Positions 54,601 to 63,310 of a stretch of DNA of 63,369 nucleotides are shown piece after piece. The first letter of the stretch is position 1, and the number at the start of each line of letters is the position of its first letter. The stretch is from Subtercola sp. (GTDB lineage Bacteria; Actinomycetota; Actinomycetes; Actinomycetales; Microbacteriaceae), in contig JAODBC010000053.1 of the NCBI GenBank assembly GCA_025463765.1, positions 1 through 63,369 on the forward strand. Reading direction: 5' to 3'. Both the position numbers and the translations under genes were made by a program. A model generated the notes under the pieces. It was not told the DNA's origin, ran no database searches, and saw nothing but the letters and a program-made list of their open reading frames with translations.

Positions 54601-55605
54601 GTGCCTGAGCTGCCCGAAGTCGAGGTCGTGCGCGCCGGCCTCGAACCCGCCGTCACCATAGCCCTCATTACGGGCGTCGAGGTGTTCGACCAGCGCTCGC
54701 TCAAACGCCACGCCCCCGCCGCCGGCGACTTCGAGACGCTTCTGACGGGCGACCGGATGCTCGCCGCGGTGCGCCGCGGAAAGTTCCTCTGGTTTCCGCT
54801 GAGCTCTGGCGCCGCCCTCGTCACCCACCTCGGAATGAGCGGCCAGGTGCTTCTGCGCGAACCGGGTACCGCCGAGAACGGCCTGCTGCGCATCCGGCTG
54901 AGTATCGAGCATCCGCGGCTCGGAGAGTACTGGGTCAACTTCGTCGACCAGCGCATCTTCGGGTCGATGGCGGTCGATACATTGCTGCCGACGCCGGATG
55001 CCCGTGCGGGCGGCTACTCGGGCCCCGGCCTCGAGCGTGGCTGGCCCCCGGCTACTCAGCCCGCGGGCGCCCTGGCGGCTTCAGCCCTCGCCGCGACGGC
55101 GGGGCCCATCACCGCTCAGGAGGAGGCGCCCGCGTGGCTCGCCGCGGTGCCCAGCCAGGTCGCCCACATCGCCCGCGACCCCCTCGACCCTGCGTTCGAC
55201 GACCGCGCCTTCTTCGCCGCGCTCAAGCGTAAGAACACCGGCATCAAGCGGGCAATGCTCGACCAGACCCTGGTCAGCGGAATCGGCAACATCTACGCCG
55301 ACGAAGCGCTCTGGGCTGCGAAGATCCACTACGCGCAGCCCACCGCATCGCTCAGCCCGCGAAGCGCTCGCCTGCTGCTCACCGAGATTCGTCTCGTGCT
55401 CACCAAGGCCCTCGCCGAGGGAGGCACGAGTTTCGACGCCACCTATGTGAACGTCAACGGCGCTTCAGGCTACTTCTCGCACTCGCTCAACGTCTACGGC
55501 CAGCAAGGCAAGCCCTGCCCTCGTTGCGGCACCCTCATCGTGCGCGAGAGCTTCATGAACCGCGGTAGCCACTTCTGCCCGAAATGCCAGAGGGTGCGAA
55601 ACTAG
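54601..55605 (+). CDS. mutM: Formamidopyrimidine-DNA glycosylase
   Basis: 334 residues. It removes oxidised purines and nicks the strand. Start VPELPEVEVVRAGL leaves the catalytic Pro2-Glu3 after start removal. THLGMSGQVLL, and LLDQTLVSGIGNIYADEALW (sequence begins MLDQ) are domain motifs, and CPRCGTLIVRES with CPKCQRVRN forms the zinc finger. About 45 residues of Ala/Pro insert (near residue 145-185) are extra. The stop shares the palindrome CTAG with the convergent DUF1275 stop. Confidence 0.94.
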   Translation: MPELPEVEVVRAGLEPAVTIALITGVEVFDQRSLKRHAPAAGDFETLLTGDRMLAAVRRGKFLWFPLSSGAALVTHLGMSGQVLLREPGTAENGLLRIRLSIEHPRLGEYWVNFVDQRIFGSMAVDTLLPTPDARAGGYSGPGLERGWPPATQPAGALAASALAATAGPITAQEEAPAWLAAVPSQVAHIARDPLDPAFDDRAFFAALKRKNTGIKRAMLDQTLVSGIGNIYADEALWAAKIHYAQPTASLSPRSARLLLTEIRLVLTKALAEGGTSFDATYVNVNGASGYFSHSLNVYGQQGKPCPRCGTLIVRESFMNRGSHFCPKCQRVRN

Positions 55606-56339
55606 TCGACCAGCTCGATTTCGGCCGCCGCAGCGCGCCGCGCGGACTCGCGGGCGCCTACGTGACCGAGGATCGCCACGATCACGGTGATCAGCCCGGT
55701 GAGCGAGACACCCCAACCGAGCCCGAGCCGCAGCAGCAGCGCGCCCGTCGCCGCACCGCACGCGATCAGCACGATCGCGGCGCCGCGCCGAAACCAGGGC
55801 TGACCCTTGCCGCCGGCCAACCGCGAATCGGCGGCGAACCCCGTGATCGTCGACGTCACGACCACTGTTGTCACGTCTTTCACCCCGATGTGCCGAGCGG
55901 TGCCCGCCTGAATGCCCATTCCGATGGCCAAGAACATCGTGACGATGTACTCCTGCGGCTGCGGGGGAGTGCCGCCATACAGAATCAGCGTCACCGCCAG
56001 CGCCACCATGATCGCGGCAACAGCGGTCAAAAGCCCGGTGCTGCGCGCGGTCCAGCCGTCTTTGATCGGCCGCAGTACCCGCCCGGCGATCACCGCACCC
56101 AGCATGAAGCTGAGCAAGGCGACGACCGGCCCGATGATCGGCAGACCATCCGCCCCGGCCAGCGCCATGCCGAGAATCACGACGTTGCCCGTCATGTTGC
56201 CGGTGAACACCCGGTCGAGCCCGAGGTACCCGACGGCGTCGACCACTCCGGTCGAGAAAGTGAGCGCGAGCATCAGGCCGAGATGCAGGTTGTCGGTGTT
56301 GCTGCTGAGGCGTCGAAACACGGGCGAATCCTTTGTCAC
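55602..56339 (-). CDS. DUF1275 (YoaK-like) membrane protein
   Basis: 245 residues, six hydrophobic segments. LALTFSTGVVDAVGYLGLDRVFTGNMTGNVVILG is the family signature (given in part), with AGTARHIGVKDVTTVVVTSTITG later. Function is unknown. The start GTG at 56339 lies 99 bp from the divergent fmdA-like gene. Confidence 0.9.
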   Translation of the reverse strand: MTKDSPVFRRLSSNTDNLHLGLMLALTFSTGVVDAVGYLGLDRVFTGNMTGNVVILGMALAGADGLPIIGPVVALLSFMLGAVIAGRVLRPIKDGWTARSTGLLTAVAAIMVALAVTLILYGGTPPQPQEYIVTMFLAIGMGIQAGTARHIGVKDVTTVVVTSTITGFAADSRLAGGKGQPWFRRGAAIVLIACGAATGALLLRLGLGWGVSLTGLITVIVAILGHVGARESARRAAAAEIELVD

Positions 56340-56438
56340 GGTAATGTCGAAACGTCGGGCGAGTAGCCCGATCAGAGGCAGAAGCGCAGGCCTGCCAAGG
56401 CCGGAGTCGACCGACGCAGACCAGAAGGCAGATCTGAC

Positions 56439-57521
56439 ATGATCCTTGATGTACTCCAGCCAGAGACCGGCGCGATCCGCTCACAACACTATCTGCCCGC
56501 CACCGGTCGCAATGTTCTCTGGGGTCGCCTGCCCTGCGCGGCAGATGCCGCCGTGCTCGACGTCGATTCGGGCGACGAGGTCACCATCGACACGCTCAGC
56601 CATGAGGGTGTGCTCGAAGACCAGGGCCGAGACCCCCTCCGCTTCTTCGGCAGCCACGGAGTCGACCCCGACGGCGTGCTCGCCGATGCAATCGCACTCG
56701 CCGCCTCGGACTACCCGCGCGATCGGGCCGTCGACGGCCCGCACGTCGTCACCGGGCCCATCCGCGTTCGGGGCGCCCGCCCCGGCGACCTGCTCAAGAT
56801 GACGCTCGTCGAGGCCTTACCGCGCGTGCCCTACGGCGTCATCTCGAACCGGCACGGGCGCGGGGCGCTGCCGGGAGAGTTCCCGGTCGGCCTCGAAACC
56901 GTCAGCGCCTTTGCCGAGGTCGACGAAGACCCCGACGGACGCCGGGTGGGCACACTGCCGCTCGTCGGCGGCGGCCCCCGCTCGGTGCGATTCCCGCTCG
57001 CCCCGTTCCTCGGCATCATGGGCGTCGCCGTTTCGGGAGACTCCCGCCCGCATTCCGTTCCGCCCGGCCCGCACGGCGGAAACATCGACATCAACCTGCT
57101 GACCGCCGGAAACTCCCTGTACCTTCCGGTGCAAGTCGAAGGCGCACTCGCCTACGTCGGCGACCCGCACTTTGCGCAAGGCGACGGCGAAGTCGCGCTC
57201 ACCGCCATGGAGGCATCCCTCCGTGTCACCGTGCGCTTCGAGGTCGTCACCCAAGCGGATGCCCTGCAGCAGTTCGGGCACCTGGTCGGCCCGCTCGCCG
57301 AGACGACTGAGTTTCTCGTACCCACCGGCATGAGCGTCGACCTCGACGAGGCCGTGCAGCACTGCGTTCGCGCGGCGATCTCGCTGCTCGGCGCTCGCTA
57401 CGGCATGGACTCGCATCTGGCCTACGCCTACCTCAGCGCCGCGACCGACTTCAACATCTCGCAGGTCGTCGACATCGTGAAGGGTGTGCACGCCCGTATC
57501 CGCGTGGCCGACTTCACCTGA
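56439..57521 (+). CDS. Acetamidase/formamidase (FmdA) family protein
   Basis: 360 residues. DSGDEVTIDTLSHEGVL, GPIRVRGARPGDLLKMTLVEALP, and PHGGNIDINLLTAGNSLYLPVQVEGAL are family motifs, with VVDIVKGVHARI near the end. Substrates are short amides; formamide arises in some purine and histidine catabolic routes. AGAAGG precedes the ATG. First gene of the purine-ureide cluster. Confidence 0.9.
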   Translation: MILDVLQPETGAIRSQHYLPATGRNVLWGRLPCAADAAVLDVDSGDEVTIDTLSHEGVLEDQGRDPLRFFGSHGVDPDGVLADAIALAASDYPRDRAVDGPHVVTGPIRVRGARPGDLLKMTLVEALPRVPYGVISNRHGRGALPGEFPVGLETVSAFAEVDEDPDGRRVGTLPLVGGGPRSVRFPLAPFLGIMGVAVSGDSRPHSVPPGPHGGNIDINLLTAGNSLYLPVQVEGALAYVGDPHFAQGDGEVALTAMEASLRVTVRFEVVTQADALQQFGHLVGPLAETTEFLVPTGMSVDLDEAVQHCVRAAISLLGARYGMDSHLAYAYLSAATDFNISQVVDIVKGVHARIRVADFT

Positions 57522-57542
57522 GGGGCTCCCACGTAACACCGG

Positions 57543-57590
57543 TGAAACATGTGTTGCATATACTAGAACTCTGAAACACCTGATTCAGAG
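57543..57590 (+). promoter_or_regulatory. pucG-like promoter with repeated TGAAACA sites
   Basis: TATACT (57559-57564) is a strong -10 but no good -35 is seen, which fits an activated promoter. TGAAACATGTG (57543) and TGAAACACCTG (57572) flank it as direct repeats 29 bp apart. An inverted repeat CTCTGAA/TTCAGAG (57569-57590) overlies the start site. These may bind the RpiR or an outside regulator. Confidence 0.5.
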
Positions 57591-57635
57591 CATCCGGTAG
57601 CCGCACAACGTTCATGCACCGCACAAGGAGTCGTC

Positions 57636-58922
57636 ATCACCAGCCAGCCCATCAACCCGCCCGCGCGCCTGCTCATGGGCCCCGGCCCCATCAACGCAGA
57701 CCCGAGGGTGTTGCGGGCGATGTCGGCGCAGCTCGTCGGTCAGTACGACCCGGCGATGACGGCCTACATGACCGAGACGATGGGTCTCTACCGTGACGTG
57801 TTCAAAACGGCAAACGAGCAGACCCTGCTCATCGACGGTACCTCGCGCGCGGGTATCGAGGCGGCGCTGGTCAGCATGATCGAGCCGGGCGACCGCGTTC
57901 TCGTGCCGATTTTCGGTCGGTTCGGGCACCTGCTGCGCGAGATCGCCGAGCGCTGCGGAGCGGAGGTGCACGTTCGTGAGGTCGAGTGGGGAACCGTGTT
58001 CACTCCCGAGCAGATCGAGCAGGCCATCATCGAGACGAAGCCGAAGCTGCTCGCCGTCGTGCACGGCGACACCTCGACGACCGTCGCGCAGCCGCTCGAC
58101 GAGCTCGGCGCCATCTGCCGCGCTCACGGAGTGCTGTTCTACACCGATGTCACCGCCTCGCTCGCCGGCAACACCTTCGAGACCGACGCCTGGGGCCTCG
58201 ATGCCGTGACGGCCGGGCTGCAGAAGTGCCTCGGCGGCCCCTCGGGGTCTGCGCCCGCCACGTTCTCGGCGAAGGCCGTCGAGCTCATCAACTCGCGCAA
58301 GAGCATCGAGGCGGGCATCCGCTCTGAGGGCGACCCTGTGGTGTCTCCCTTTGGATCGGCCACCCCGATCCGCTCGAACTACTTCGACCTCTCGATGATC
58401 TTCGACTACTGGGGCGCCAAACGCCTCAACCACCACACCGAGGCCACCTCGATGCTCTACGGCGCACGCGAGTGCGCTCGCCTGCTCGTCGACGAAGGCA
58501 TCGACGCGGCCGTCGAGCGGCACCGGATGCACGGCGGCGCCATGCGCGAAGGCCTCCGCGGCCTCGGCCTGCGTGTCTTCGGCGACGAGCGGTACCTCAT
58601 GAACAACGTCACCGCGGTCTACATCCCCGAGGGAGTCGTCGGCGACGCGGTGCGCGGTGAGCTGCTCGACGACTTCGGCATCGAAATCGGAACCAGCTTC
58701 GGCCCGCTGCACGGCAAGGTCTGGCGCATCGGAACCATGGGCTACAACGCCCGCAAAGACACCGTGCTCACCACGCTTTCGGCGTTCGAGCAGGTGCTGC
58801 GTCGCGCGGGTGCGCCCGTCACGGCCGGTGGGGGAGTGGGCGCCGCGTACGACTTCTACACCGATGCCCATGCCGCCTCGGCCGCGGCCGCCCCGGAGTT
58901 CGCCGAGGCCGACGCGGTATGA
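57636..58922 (+). CDS. pucG: PucG-like (S)-ureidoglycine--glyoxylate aminotransferase, apparent AUC start
   Basis: 428 residues if translation begins at ATC 57636. Class V aminotransferase: NPPARLLMGPGPINADPRVLRAM, PHGD-like HGDTSTTVAQPLDE, TDVTASLAGN, PLP lysine in VTAGLQKCLGGPSG. Family proteins begin near NPPxRLLMGPGP. The first ATG, at 57675, would remove this part; AAGGAG (57625-57630) stands 5 nt before ATC 57636 and suits no other start. The product links ureide breakdown to glyoxylate, giving glycine. Overlaps allC by 4 bp. A serine--glyoxylate role is the alternative. Confidence 0.85.
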   Translation: MTSQPINPPARLLMGPGPINADPRVLRAMSAQLVGQYDPAMTAYMTETMGLYRDVFKTANEQTLLIDGTSRAGIEAALVSMIEPGDRVLVPIFGRFGHLLREIAERCGAEVHVREVEWGTVFTPEQIEQAIIETKPKLLAVVHGDTSTTVAQPLDELGAICRAHGVLFYTDVTASLAGNTFETDAWGLDAVTAGLQKCLGGPSGSAPATFSAKAVELINSRKSIEAGIRSEGDPVVSPFGSATPIRSNYFDLSMIFDYWGAKRLNHHTEATSMLYGARECARLLVDEGIDAAVERHRMHGGAMREGLRGLGLRVFGDERYLMNNVTAVYIPEGVVGDAVRGELLDDFGIEIGTSFGPLHGKVWRIGTMGYNARKDTVLTTLSAFEQVLRRAGAPVTAGGGVGAAYDFYTDAHAASAAAAPEFAEADAV

Positions 58923-60292
58923 CTGACGCCACGCCCGTCTCCGCCGCCGCGTCTATCGTCGGCGCCGCGCCCTCAGCCAATTCCGCACCCGCGCCCACCG
59001 CCAATACCGCCGCCGCGCCCACCGACGTCATCGAGCGCACCGGCGCCCTCTCCCTGCTCGCCCGCTGCGACGAGCTCGCGAGCTACAGCACCCTGCCGAA
59101 CGGGCTCATCCGCCGCGTCTACCTCACTGACGAACATCGCGCGGTCAACGCGCTCGCAGCCGGCTGGATGATCGAGGCCGGCATGACCACCTGGCAAGAC
59201 GCCGCCGGCAACCAGTGCGGCCGACTCGAGGGCGCGGTTCCTGGCCTGCCCGCCGTTCTGCTCGGCTCGCACCTCGACACGGTTCCCTCTGCCGGTCGCT
59301 ACGACGGCATTCTCGGTGTGCTGAGCGCCATCGCGGTGGTCGACCGCATTCATTCGGCGGGCATCCGCTTGCCCTTCGCGCTCGAGGTCGTCGCCTTCGG
59401 CGACGAGGAGGGCACCCGGTTCGGCCGCGCTCTGCTCGGCAGCCGCGCCCTCGCCGGAACCTTCGACCCGAACTGGCTCGACCTCACCGATGAGCAAGGC
59501 ATCACGTTGCGCGACGCCTATCGTGCGTTCGGGCTCGACCCCGACAAGCTCACCGACGCGGCGCGCACCCGCGAATCTCTCGTCGCATACCTCGAAGCGC
59601 ACATCGAACAAGGCCCGTACCTCGAAGAGGCGAGTCACGCCCTGGGCATCGTCTCGTCGATCGCGGGCGCCCGCCGCTTCGCCATCACCATCAACGGGTA
59701 CGCCGGCCATTCCGGCACCCCCTTCGACCGGCGAAAGGATGCCCTGGCCGGCGCCGCAGAAATCGTCACCATGATCGAGACCACAGCTCGATTCGCCGGC
59801 CTGATCGCCACCGTCGGCCACCTCGAAGTCTTCCCGAACGCGGTCAACGTCATCCCGGGTCGGGTCGATCTCAGCCTCGACCTGCGCGGCGAGTTCGACG
59901 ACGAACGCGACCAGGTCTGGTCCGAGATCAACGCGAACATCGCCGCCACGTGTCAGGCGCGCGACCTCACGTTCACCGTGCGGCAGACTCACAACGCCCC
60001 CGCCGTGGTGTGCAGCCCGCACCTTCGCGCGGCGATCGCGGCGGGCATCCACTCGACCGGCAACCTCGAACCGAAGCTGCTGCTGAGTCGAGCAGGCCAC
60101 GATGGAATGGCCGTAGCCGACGTCACTGACATCGCCATGCTGTTCATCCGCTGCCGCGGCGGCGTCAGCCACCACCCCGACGAGCACGTCGAGGCGGCCG
60201 ACGTCGCCCTCGCGACCGACGCCTTCGAGCAGGCCGTACTCTCGCTCGCCGCGAGCATGCCGCTCGCCGTCGACCCCCCGGTGCCCGCGTGA
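58919..60292 (+). CDS. allC: Allantoate amidohydrolase (M20 / hydantoinase-carbamoylase family)
   Basis: 457 residues. It splits allantoate to ureidoglycine, CO2 and ammonia. Metal ligands: His/Asp in LLGSHLDTVPSAGRYDG, Glu pair in FGDEEGTRFG, His in LEAHIEQGPYLEE, His in GGVSHHPDEHV; dimer domain INGYAGHSGTPFDRRKDAL. The first ~40 residues are an Ala/Pro tail. Its product ureidoglycine is the substrate of the upstream aminotransferase. Confidence 0.9.
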   Translation: MTDATPVSAAASIVGAAPSANSAPAPTANTAAAPTDVIERTGALSLLARCDELASYSTLPNGLIRRVYLTDEHRAVNALAAGWMIEAGMTTWQDAAGNQCGRLEGAVPGLPAVLLGSHLDTVPSAGRYDGILGVLSAIAVVDRIHSAGIRLPFALEVVAFGDEEGTRFGRALLGSRALAGTFDPNWLDLTDEQGITLRDAYRAFGLDPDKLTDAARTRESLVAYLEAHIEQGPYLEEASHALGIVSSIAGARRFAITINGYAGHSGTPFDRRKDALAGAAEIVTMIETTARFAGLIATVGHLEVFPNAVNVIPGRVDLSLDLRGEFDDERDQVWSEINANIAATCQARDLTFTVRQTHNAPAVVCSPHLRAAIAAGIHSTGNLEPKLLLSRAGHDGMAVADVTDIAMLFIRCRGGVSHHPDEHVEAADVALATDAFEQAVLSLAASMPLAVDPPVPA

Positions 60293-60349
60293 CCCGCCCG
60301 GCTCACCCGATTCGCCCGGCTCACCCGGCGGCCGGGCTCCGCCACCTCA

Positions 60350-60408
60350 TCGAGCTACGGGTTTGTGCGGGTGTGCACGCCCGCCACCCGCACAAACACA
60401 TAGCTCGA
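60350..60408. promoter_or_regulatory. Long hairpin ahead of the RpiR gene
   Basis: 24-nt arms (TCGAGCTACGGGTTTGTGCG... and ...CACAAACACATAGCTCGA) pair with two or three mismatches around an 11-nt loop. No T-run follows, so a terminator is less likely than an operator or an RNA control element before the RpiR GTG at 60435. Confidence 0.6.
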
Positions 60409-60434
60409 CGACGCGCAGCCGCCGGAGTACCGAG

Positions 60435-61316
60435 GTGACCGCGACCCCCGAAGCGCAGCCGGCGCCGATCGGCCAGCGCATCGACAACTCGTACGCCGAG
60501 CTCTCACCGCAAGAGCAGCGCGCCGCTGACTTCATTCTCGATCACATCGCCGATCTCGCCGTGTACAACGCCAGCGAACTCGCCCGGCTCAGCGGAGTCT
60601 CGAAGGCGACCGTGAGTCGACTGTTCCGCAGCCTCGGCTTCACCGACGCGCAAGAGGTGCGCGACCACGCTCGCGCCCTGCGCAGCGAGGGCGTACCCCT
60701 CGGCGGAATCACCCTCGGCTCCGGTGATGCCGGGCTCGAACTCGGTCACGGCGCGGCGGCGCTCGAGGCACACCTCGAGCAGGAGCGGTCGAACATCCAC
60801 CGCGCGCTCGAAGCCGTGACGGACGGGCGACTGGATTCCGCAGCCGCCCTGCTGGCCCGCGCCCGCCGTGTCGTGGTGATCGGCCTGCGCAATTCGTACC
60901 CCGTCGCCCTGCACCTGCGGCAGCAGCTCATCCAAGGGCTCGCCGACGTTCGCCTCGCTCCTCAGCCCGCGCAATCGATCGGCGAAGAGCTCGCCGGCCT
61001 CGGCCCCGACGATGCCGCTGTCATCGTCGGCTTCCGCCGCCGCCCGCACGGTTTCACCGAGGTAGTGGATGCCCTGCGGCAGCTGGGCGTACCCGTCGTG
61101 CTGATCGGCGATTCCTCCGCCGCCCGGTACGCCCCGCATGCCACCGTCTGGCTCGATTGCCCCGTCGACAGCGTCACCGCCCTCGACAGCTACGCCGCCG
61201 CCAACAGCCTCGTCGCCCTGCTCGCCAGCGAGACTCTCGGCGTCGCCGCCCGCGGCACCCGCTCCCGCATCTCCTCCATCAACCGCCTCTACGGCGACCT
61301 GAACGAGCTCGAGTAG
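60435..61316 (+). CDS. RpiR/MurR-family regulator with SIS domain
   Basis: 293 residues from GTG 60435 (GGAG upstream). N-terminal HTH_6 domain: LSPQEQRAADFILDHI, ELARLSGVSKATVSRLFRSLGF. C-terminal SIS domain with VVVIGLRNSYPVALHLRQQL and AVIVGFRRRPHGFTEVVDAL and VLIGDSSAARYA. SIS domains bind phosphosugars; in this cluster the ligand may instead be a ureide. Likely local controller of the purine-ureide genes. Confidence 0.9.
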   Translation: MTATPEAQPAPIGQRIDNSYAELSPQEQRAADFILDHIADLAVYNASELARLSGVSKATVSRLFRSLGFTDAQEVRDHARALRSEGVPLGGITLGSGDAGLELGHGAAALEAHLEQERSNIHRALEAVTDGRLDSAAALLARARRVVVIGLRNSYPVALHLRQQLIQGLADVRLAPQPAQSIGEELAGLGPDDAAVIVGFRRRPHGFTEVVDALRQLGVPVVLIGDSSAARYAPHATVWLDCPVDSVTALDSYAAANSLVALLASETLGVAARGTRSRISSINRLYGDLNELE

Positions 61317-61327
61317 CGCTCGCCGGC

Positions 61328-61972
61328 TCAGCGCGCGGTGTCCTGATCGTCCCCTCCGCCGAGGTCGCCGCAATCGACGCGCTGAGCATTGTGCGCGCGG
61401 AGGTAGCGCCCGGCTCCCGTGTCACCACTGACGTCGGCGACCACGGCTGCCCAGTGCCGCCGGCCGATGAACACGGGATGCCCGGGCAGCCCGTCATACG
61501 TCGCCCTCACCAGCACGCTCTCCGGGTGCTCACCCTGGTGAGCCCGCGTCAGCACGCGCTCGAGTGCCTCGACCCTCAGGTCAGGAAGATCGACGAGCGT
61601 GACCAGCACCCCGAGTGGCAGCTGCCCGTCAGCATTGACGGGGGCCCGATCGGCCTCGGCGAGCCCTGCGCGCAGGGATGCTGCCATCCCCGAAGACCAC
61701 TCCTCGGCCCGCGTGACGACGAGATCGTGTCGATTGTCGAGCTCCGCGTCGAGGGTGGCTTCTACCTCAGCCGCGCGGGCTCCGGTCACCACCACCACAG
61801 GCGAGCATCCGGCCGCCTTCAGCAGGCGTACTCCGCGCACGACCCACGCGACACCGTCGTCTCCGCGTACGAGCGCCTTCGGCATGCCCATGCGGCTGCC
61901 GCTGCCGCCGGCCAGCAAGAGCCCCGCAACCGGCGCCGCGCCGCCTGGGTCTGCCTGTGGCCGCTGGCTCAT
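61328..61972 (-). CDS. MobA-like / PucB-type nucleotidyltransferase
   Basis: 214 residues. NTP-transferase start AGLLLAGGSGSRMGMPKALV, VVVVTGARAAEVEATL, VTLVDLPDLRVEALERVL and DGLPGHPVFIGRRHWAAV fit MobA-like cytidylyl/guanylyl-transferases that prepare molybdopterin for xanthine dehydrogenase (PucB, CoxI-linked, MocA). TACGAT is 6 nt before the ATG. Its presence suggests that a molybdenum xanthine dehydrogenase is encoded elsewhere. It converges on the RpiR gene with 11 bp between. Confidence 0.87.
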   Translation of the reverse strand: MSQRPQADPGGAAPVAGLLLAGGSGSRMGMPKALVRGDDGVAWVVRGVRLLKAAGCSPVVVVTGARAAEVEATLDAELDNRHDLVVTRAEEWSSGMAASLRAGLAEADRAPVNADGQLPLGVLVTLVDLPDLRVEALERVLTRAHQGEHPESVLVRATYDGLPGHPVFIGRRHWAAVVADVSGDTGAGRYLRAHNAQRVDCGDLGGGDDQDTAR

Positions 61973-62136
61973 CTGCCCATCGTAGATGGCACGAGTCGAC
62001 CGCCGGGGCGGCAGAACCGAGGAGCAATCGAGGGGGAACCGTCGTAGCGGGCACACCACCTCGATTCCTCCTCTGAAATGACTCGGTGACACCCTAGGCT
62101 GGAACGGAAACCGACACGACGAACGGAGGGGCGCCC

Positions 62137-62625
62137 GTGCTGAATCTGCCTCCGTCAGAGCTGCGTGACCTGCTGCGTTCGTGTCTGAACGTCGATCGCT
62201 GGGCCGACGAGGTGGCGGCGAAGTCGCCGTTCGGCGAGCTGGATGCACTGCTCGCCGCCGCGCGAGACGCGGGCCCGCTCAGCGCGGACGAGATCGACGA
62301 GGCGATGGCCGATCATCCACGCATCGGCGAGAAGCACGCCGAGCCTTCAGCCGCCGGCGAGTTCTCGCGTCGGGAGCAGGCGTCGCTCGGCGATGACGAC
62401 GAGAGCGTGAATCGAGCCATCGCGGAGGGCAATGCCGCCTACGAAGAGCGGTTCGACCGCGTCTTTCTCATCCGTGCCGCGGGCAGAACGAGGCTGGAGA
62501 TTCTCAGTGAGCTGTACCGAAGGCTCACCCTCGACGACCAGGCTGAGCTGGCGATCGTCGGTTCTGAGCTGCTCGCCATCGCGCAGTTGCGTCTCGAGAC
62601 CGTCTATCAGGAGCACTCGTCATGA
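62137..62625 (+). CDS. uraD: 2-oxo-4-hydroxy-4-carboxy-5-ureidoimidazoline (OHCU) decarboxylase
   Basis: 162 residues from GTG 62137 (GGAGGGG upstream). Catalytic HPRIGEKHAE and SRREQASL motifs. It makes S-allantoin from OHCU in urate breakdown. A TAGGCT box at 62094-62099 may be the promoter -10 for uraD-uraH. It overlaps uraH by 4 bp. Confidence 0.92.
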   Translation: MLNLPPSELRDLLRSCLNVDRWADEVAAKSPFGELDALLAAARDAGPLSADEIDEAMADHPRIGEKHAEPSAAGEFSRREQASLGDDDESVNRAIAEGNAAYEERFDRVFLIRAAGRTRLEILSELYRRLTLDDQAELAIVGSELLAIAQLRLETVYQEHSS

Positions 62626-62963
62626 CCCGTAGCCATGTCACATCGCACGTACTGGACTCAACTGTCGGTCGCCCGGCAGAAGGTGTACCGATCTCGCTCG
62701 AATCCGGGGCAGGCGGGCAGTGGATGGTCGTTGCCTCGGCCGTGACAGATGCCGACGGTCGCGTATCGACCCTGGGCCCCGAAGCCCTGCCGGCCGGTCT
62801 CTATCGCGTGACCTTCGATACGGCCACCTATTTCAGCGCACGAGGCCAGAGCGCTTTCTACCCCGAGGTGGCCATCTCGTTCGTCTTGCAGAACGAGGCG
62901 GAGCACTATCACATCCCCCTTCTGCTGAGCCCGTTCGCATACTCCACCTACCGCGGCAGTTGA
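62622..62963 (+). CDS. uraH: 5-hydroxyisourate hydrolase (transthyretin-like)
   Basis: 113 residues. It hydrolyses 5-hydroxyisourate to OHCU, the step before UraD. SHVLDSTVGRPAEGVPI start, ALPAGLYRVTFDTATYF, FYPEVAISF, HYHIPLLLSPFAYSTYRGS with the signature C-terminal YRGS. A urate oxidase (pucL type or HpxO) is not seen here. Confidence 0.95.
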   Translation: MTRSHVTSHVLDSTVGRPAEGVPISLESGAGGQWMVVASAVTDADGRVSTLGPEALPAGLYRVTFDTATYFSARGQSAFYPEVAISFVLQNEAEHYHIPLLLSPFAYSTYRGS

Positions 62964-62999
62964 CGAATTCCGCGTGATTCCGGGCTTCTCGGCCTCGAT

Positions 63000-63028
63000 T
63001 TGCATGGTGGTCGAAAAGCCCATAGAGT
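63000..63028 (+). promoter_or_regulatory. Upstream rRNA operon promoter (P1) candidate
   Basis: TTGCAT (63000-63005) and TAGAGT (63023-63028) are 17 bp apart, 34 bp after the uraH stop. It stands upstream of a second stronger promoter, as in many actinobacterial rRNA operons. The 200 bases between the two promoters hold no gene. Confidence 0.5.
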
Positions 63029-63221
63029 AACTACTCGTCACCCCAAAGGTGCCGGAAAGCCGAAGTGCTTCTGGGCCTCAAGCGGGGGCCATCCAACCCC
63101 TAGCAGTACAGATTCTCTCGTAGAACTCTGTCTCTCGGCAGTAGATGTAAAACTGCTTACGCACCCGTCATTTCTGGGTCTTGGCGACGCCTCTCTCGAG
63201 AGGCAGGCCGAACACCTCGAT

Positions 63222-63249
63222 TTGACACGGATGCGGCAAGTGATAAGAT
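63222..63249 (+). promoter_or_regulatory. rRNA operon promoter (P2)
   Basis: A consensus TTGACA (63222-63227) and TAAGAT (63244-63249), 16 bp apart. The transcript enters the conserved rRNA leader from about 63257. Confidence 0.75.
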
Positions 63250-63310
63250 GGTGAAGTTGCCCCGGAGCCGGGTCCTGCTGAGTGTGGGGGATGGTTCGGG
63301 TGTGTCCGAT

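Noticed and set aside
63029..63221. Possible tRNA or small protein between uraH and the rRNA promoter
   Set aside because: No T-loop GTTCGAATCC-type sequence or cloverleaf is found, and open frames there have no support; treated as rRNA upstream region.
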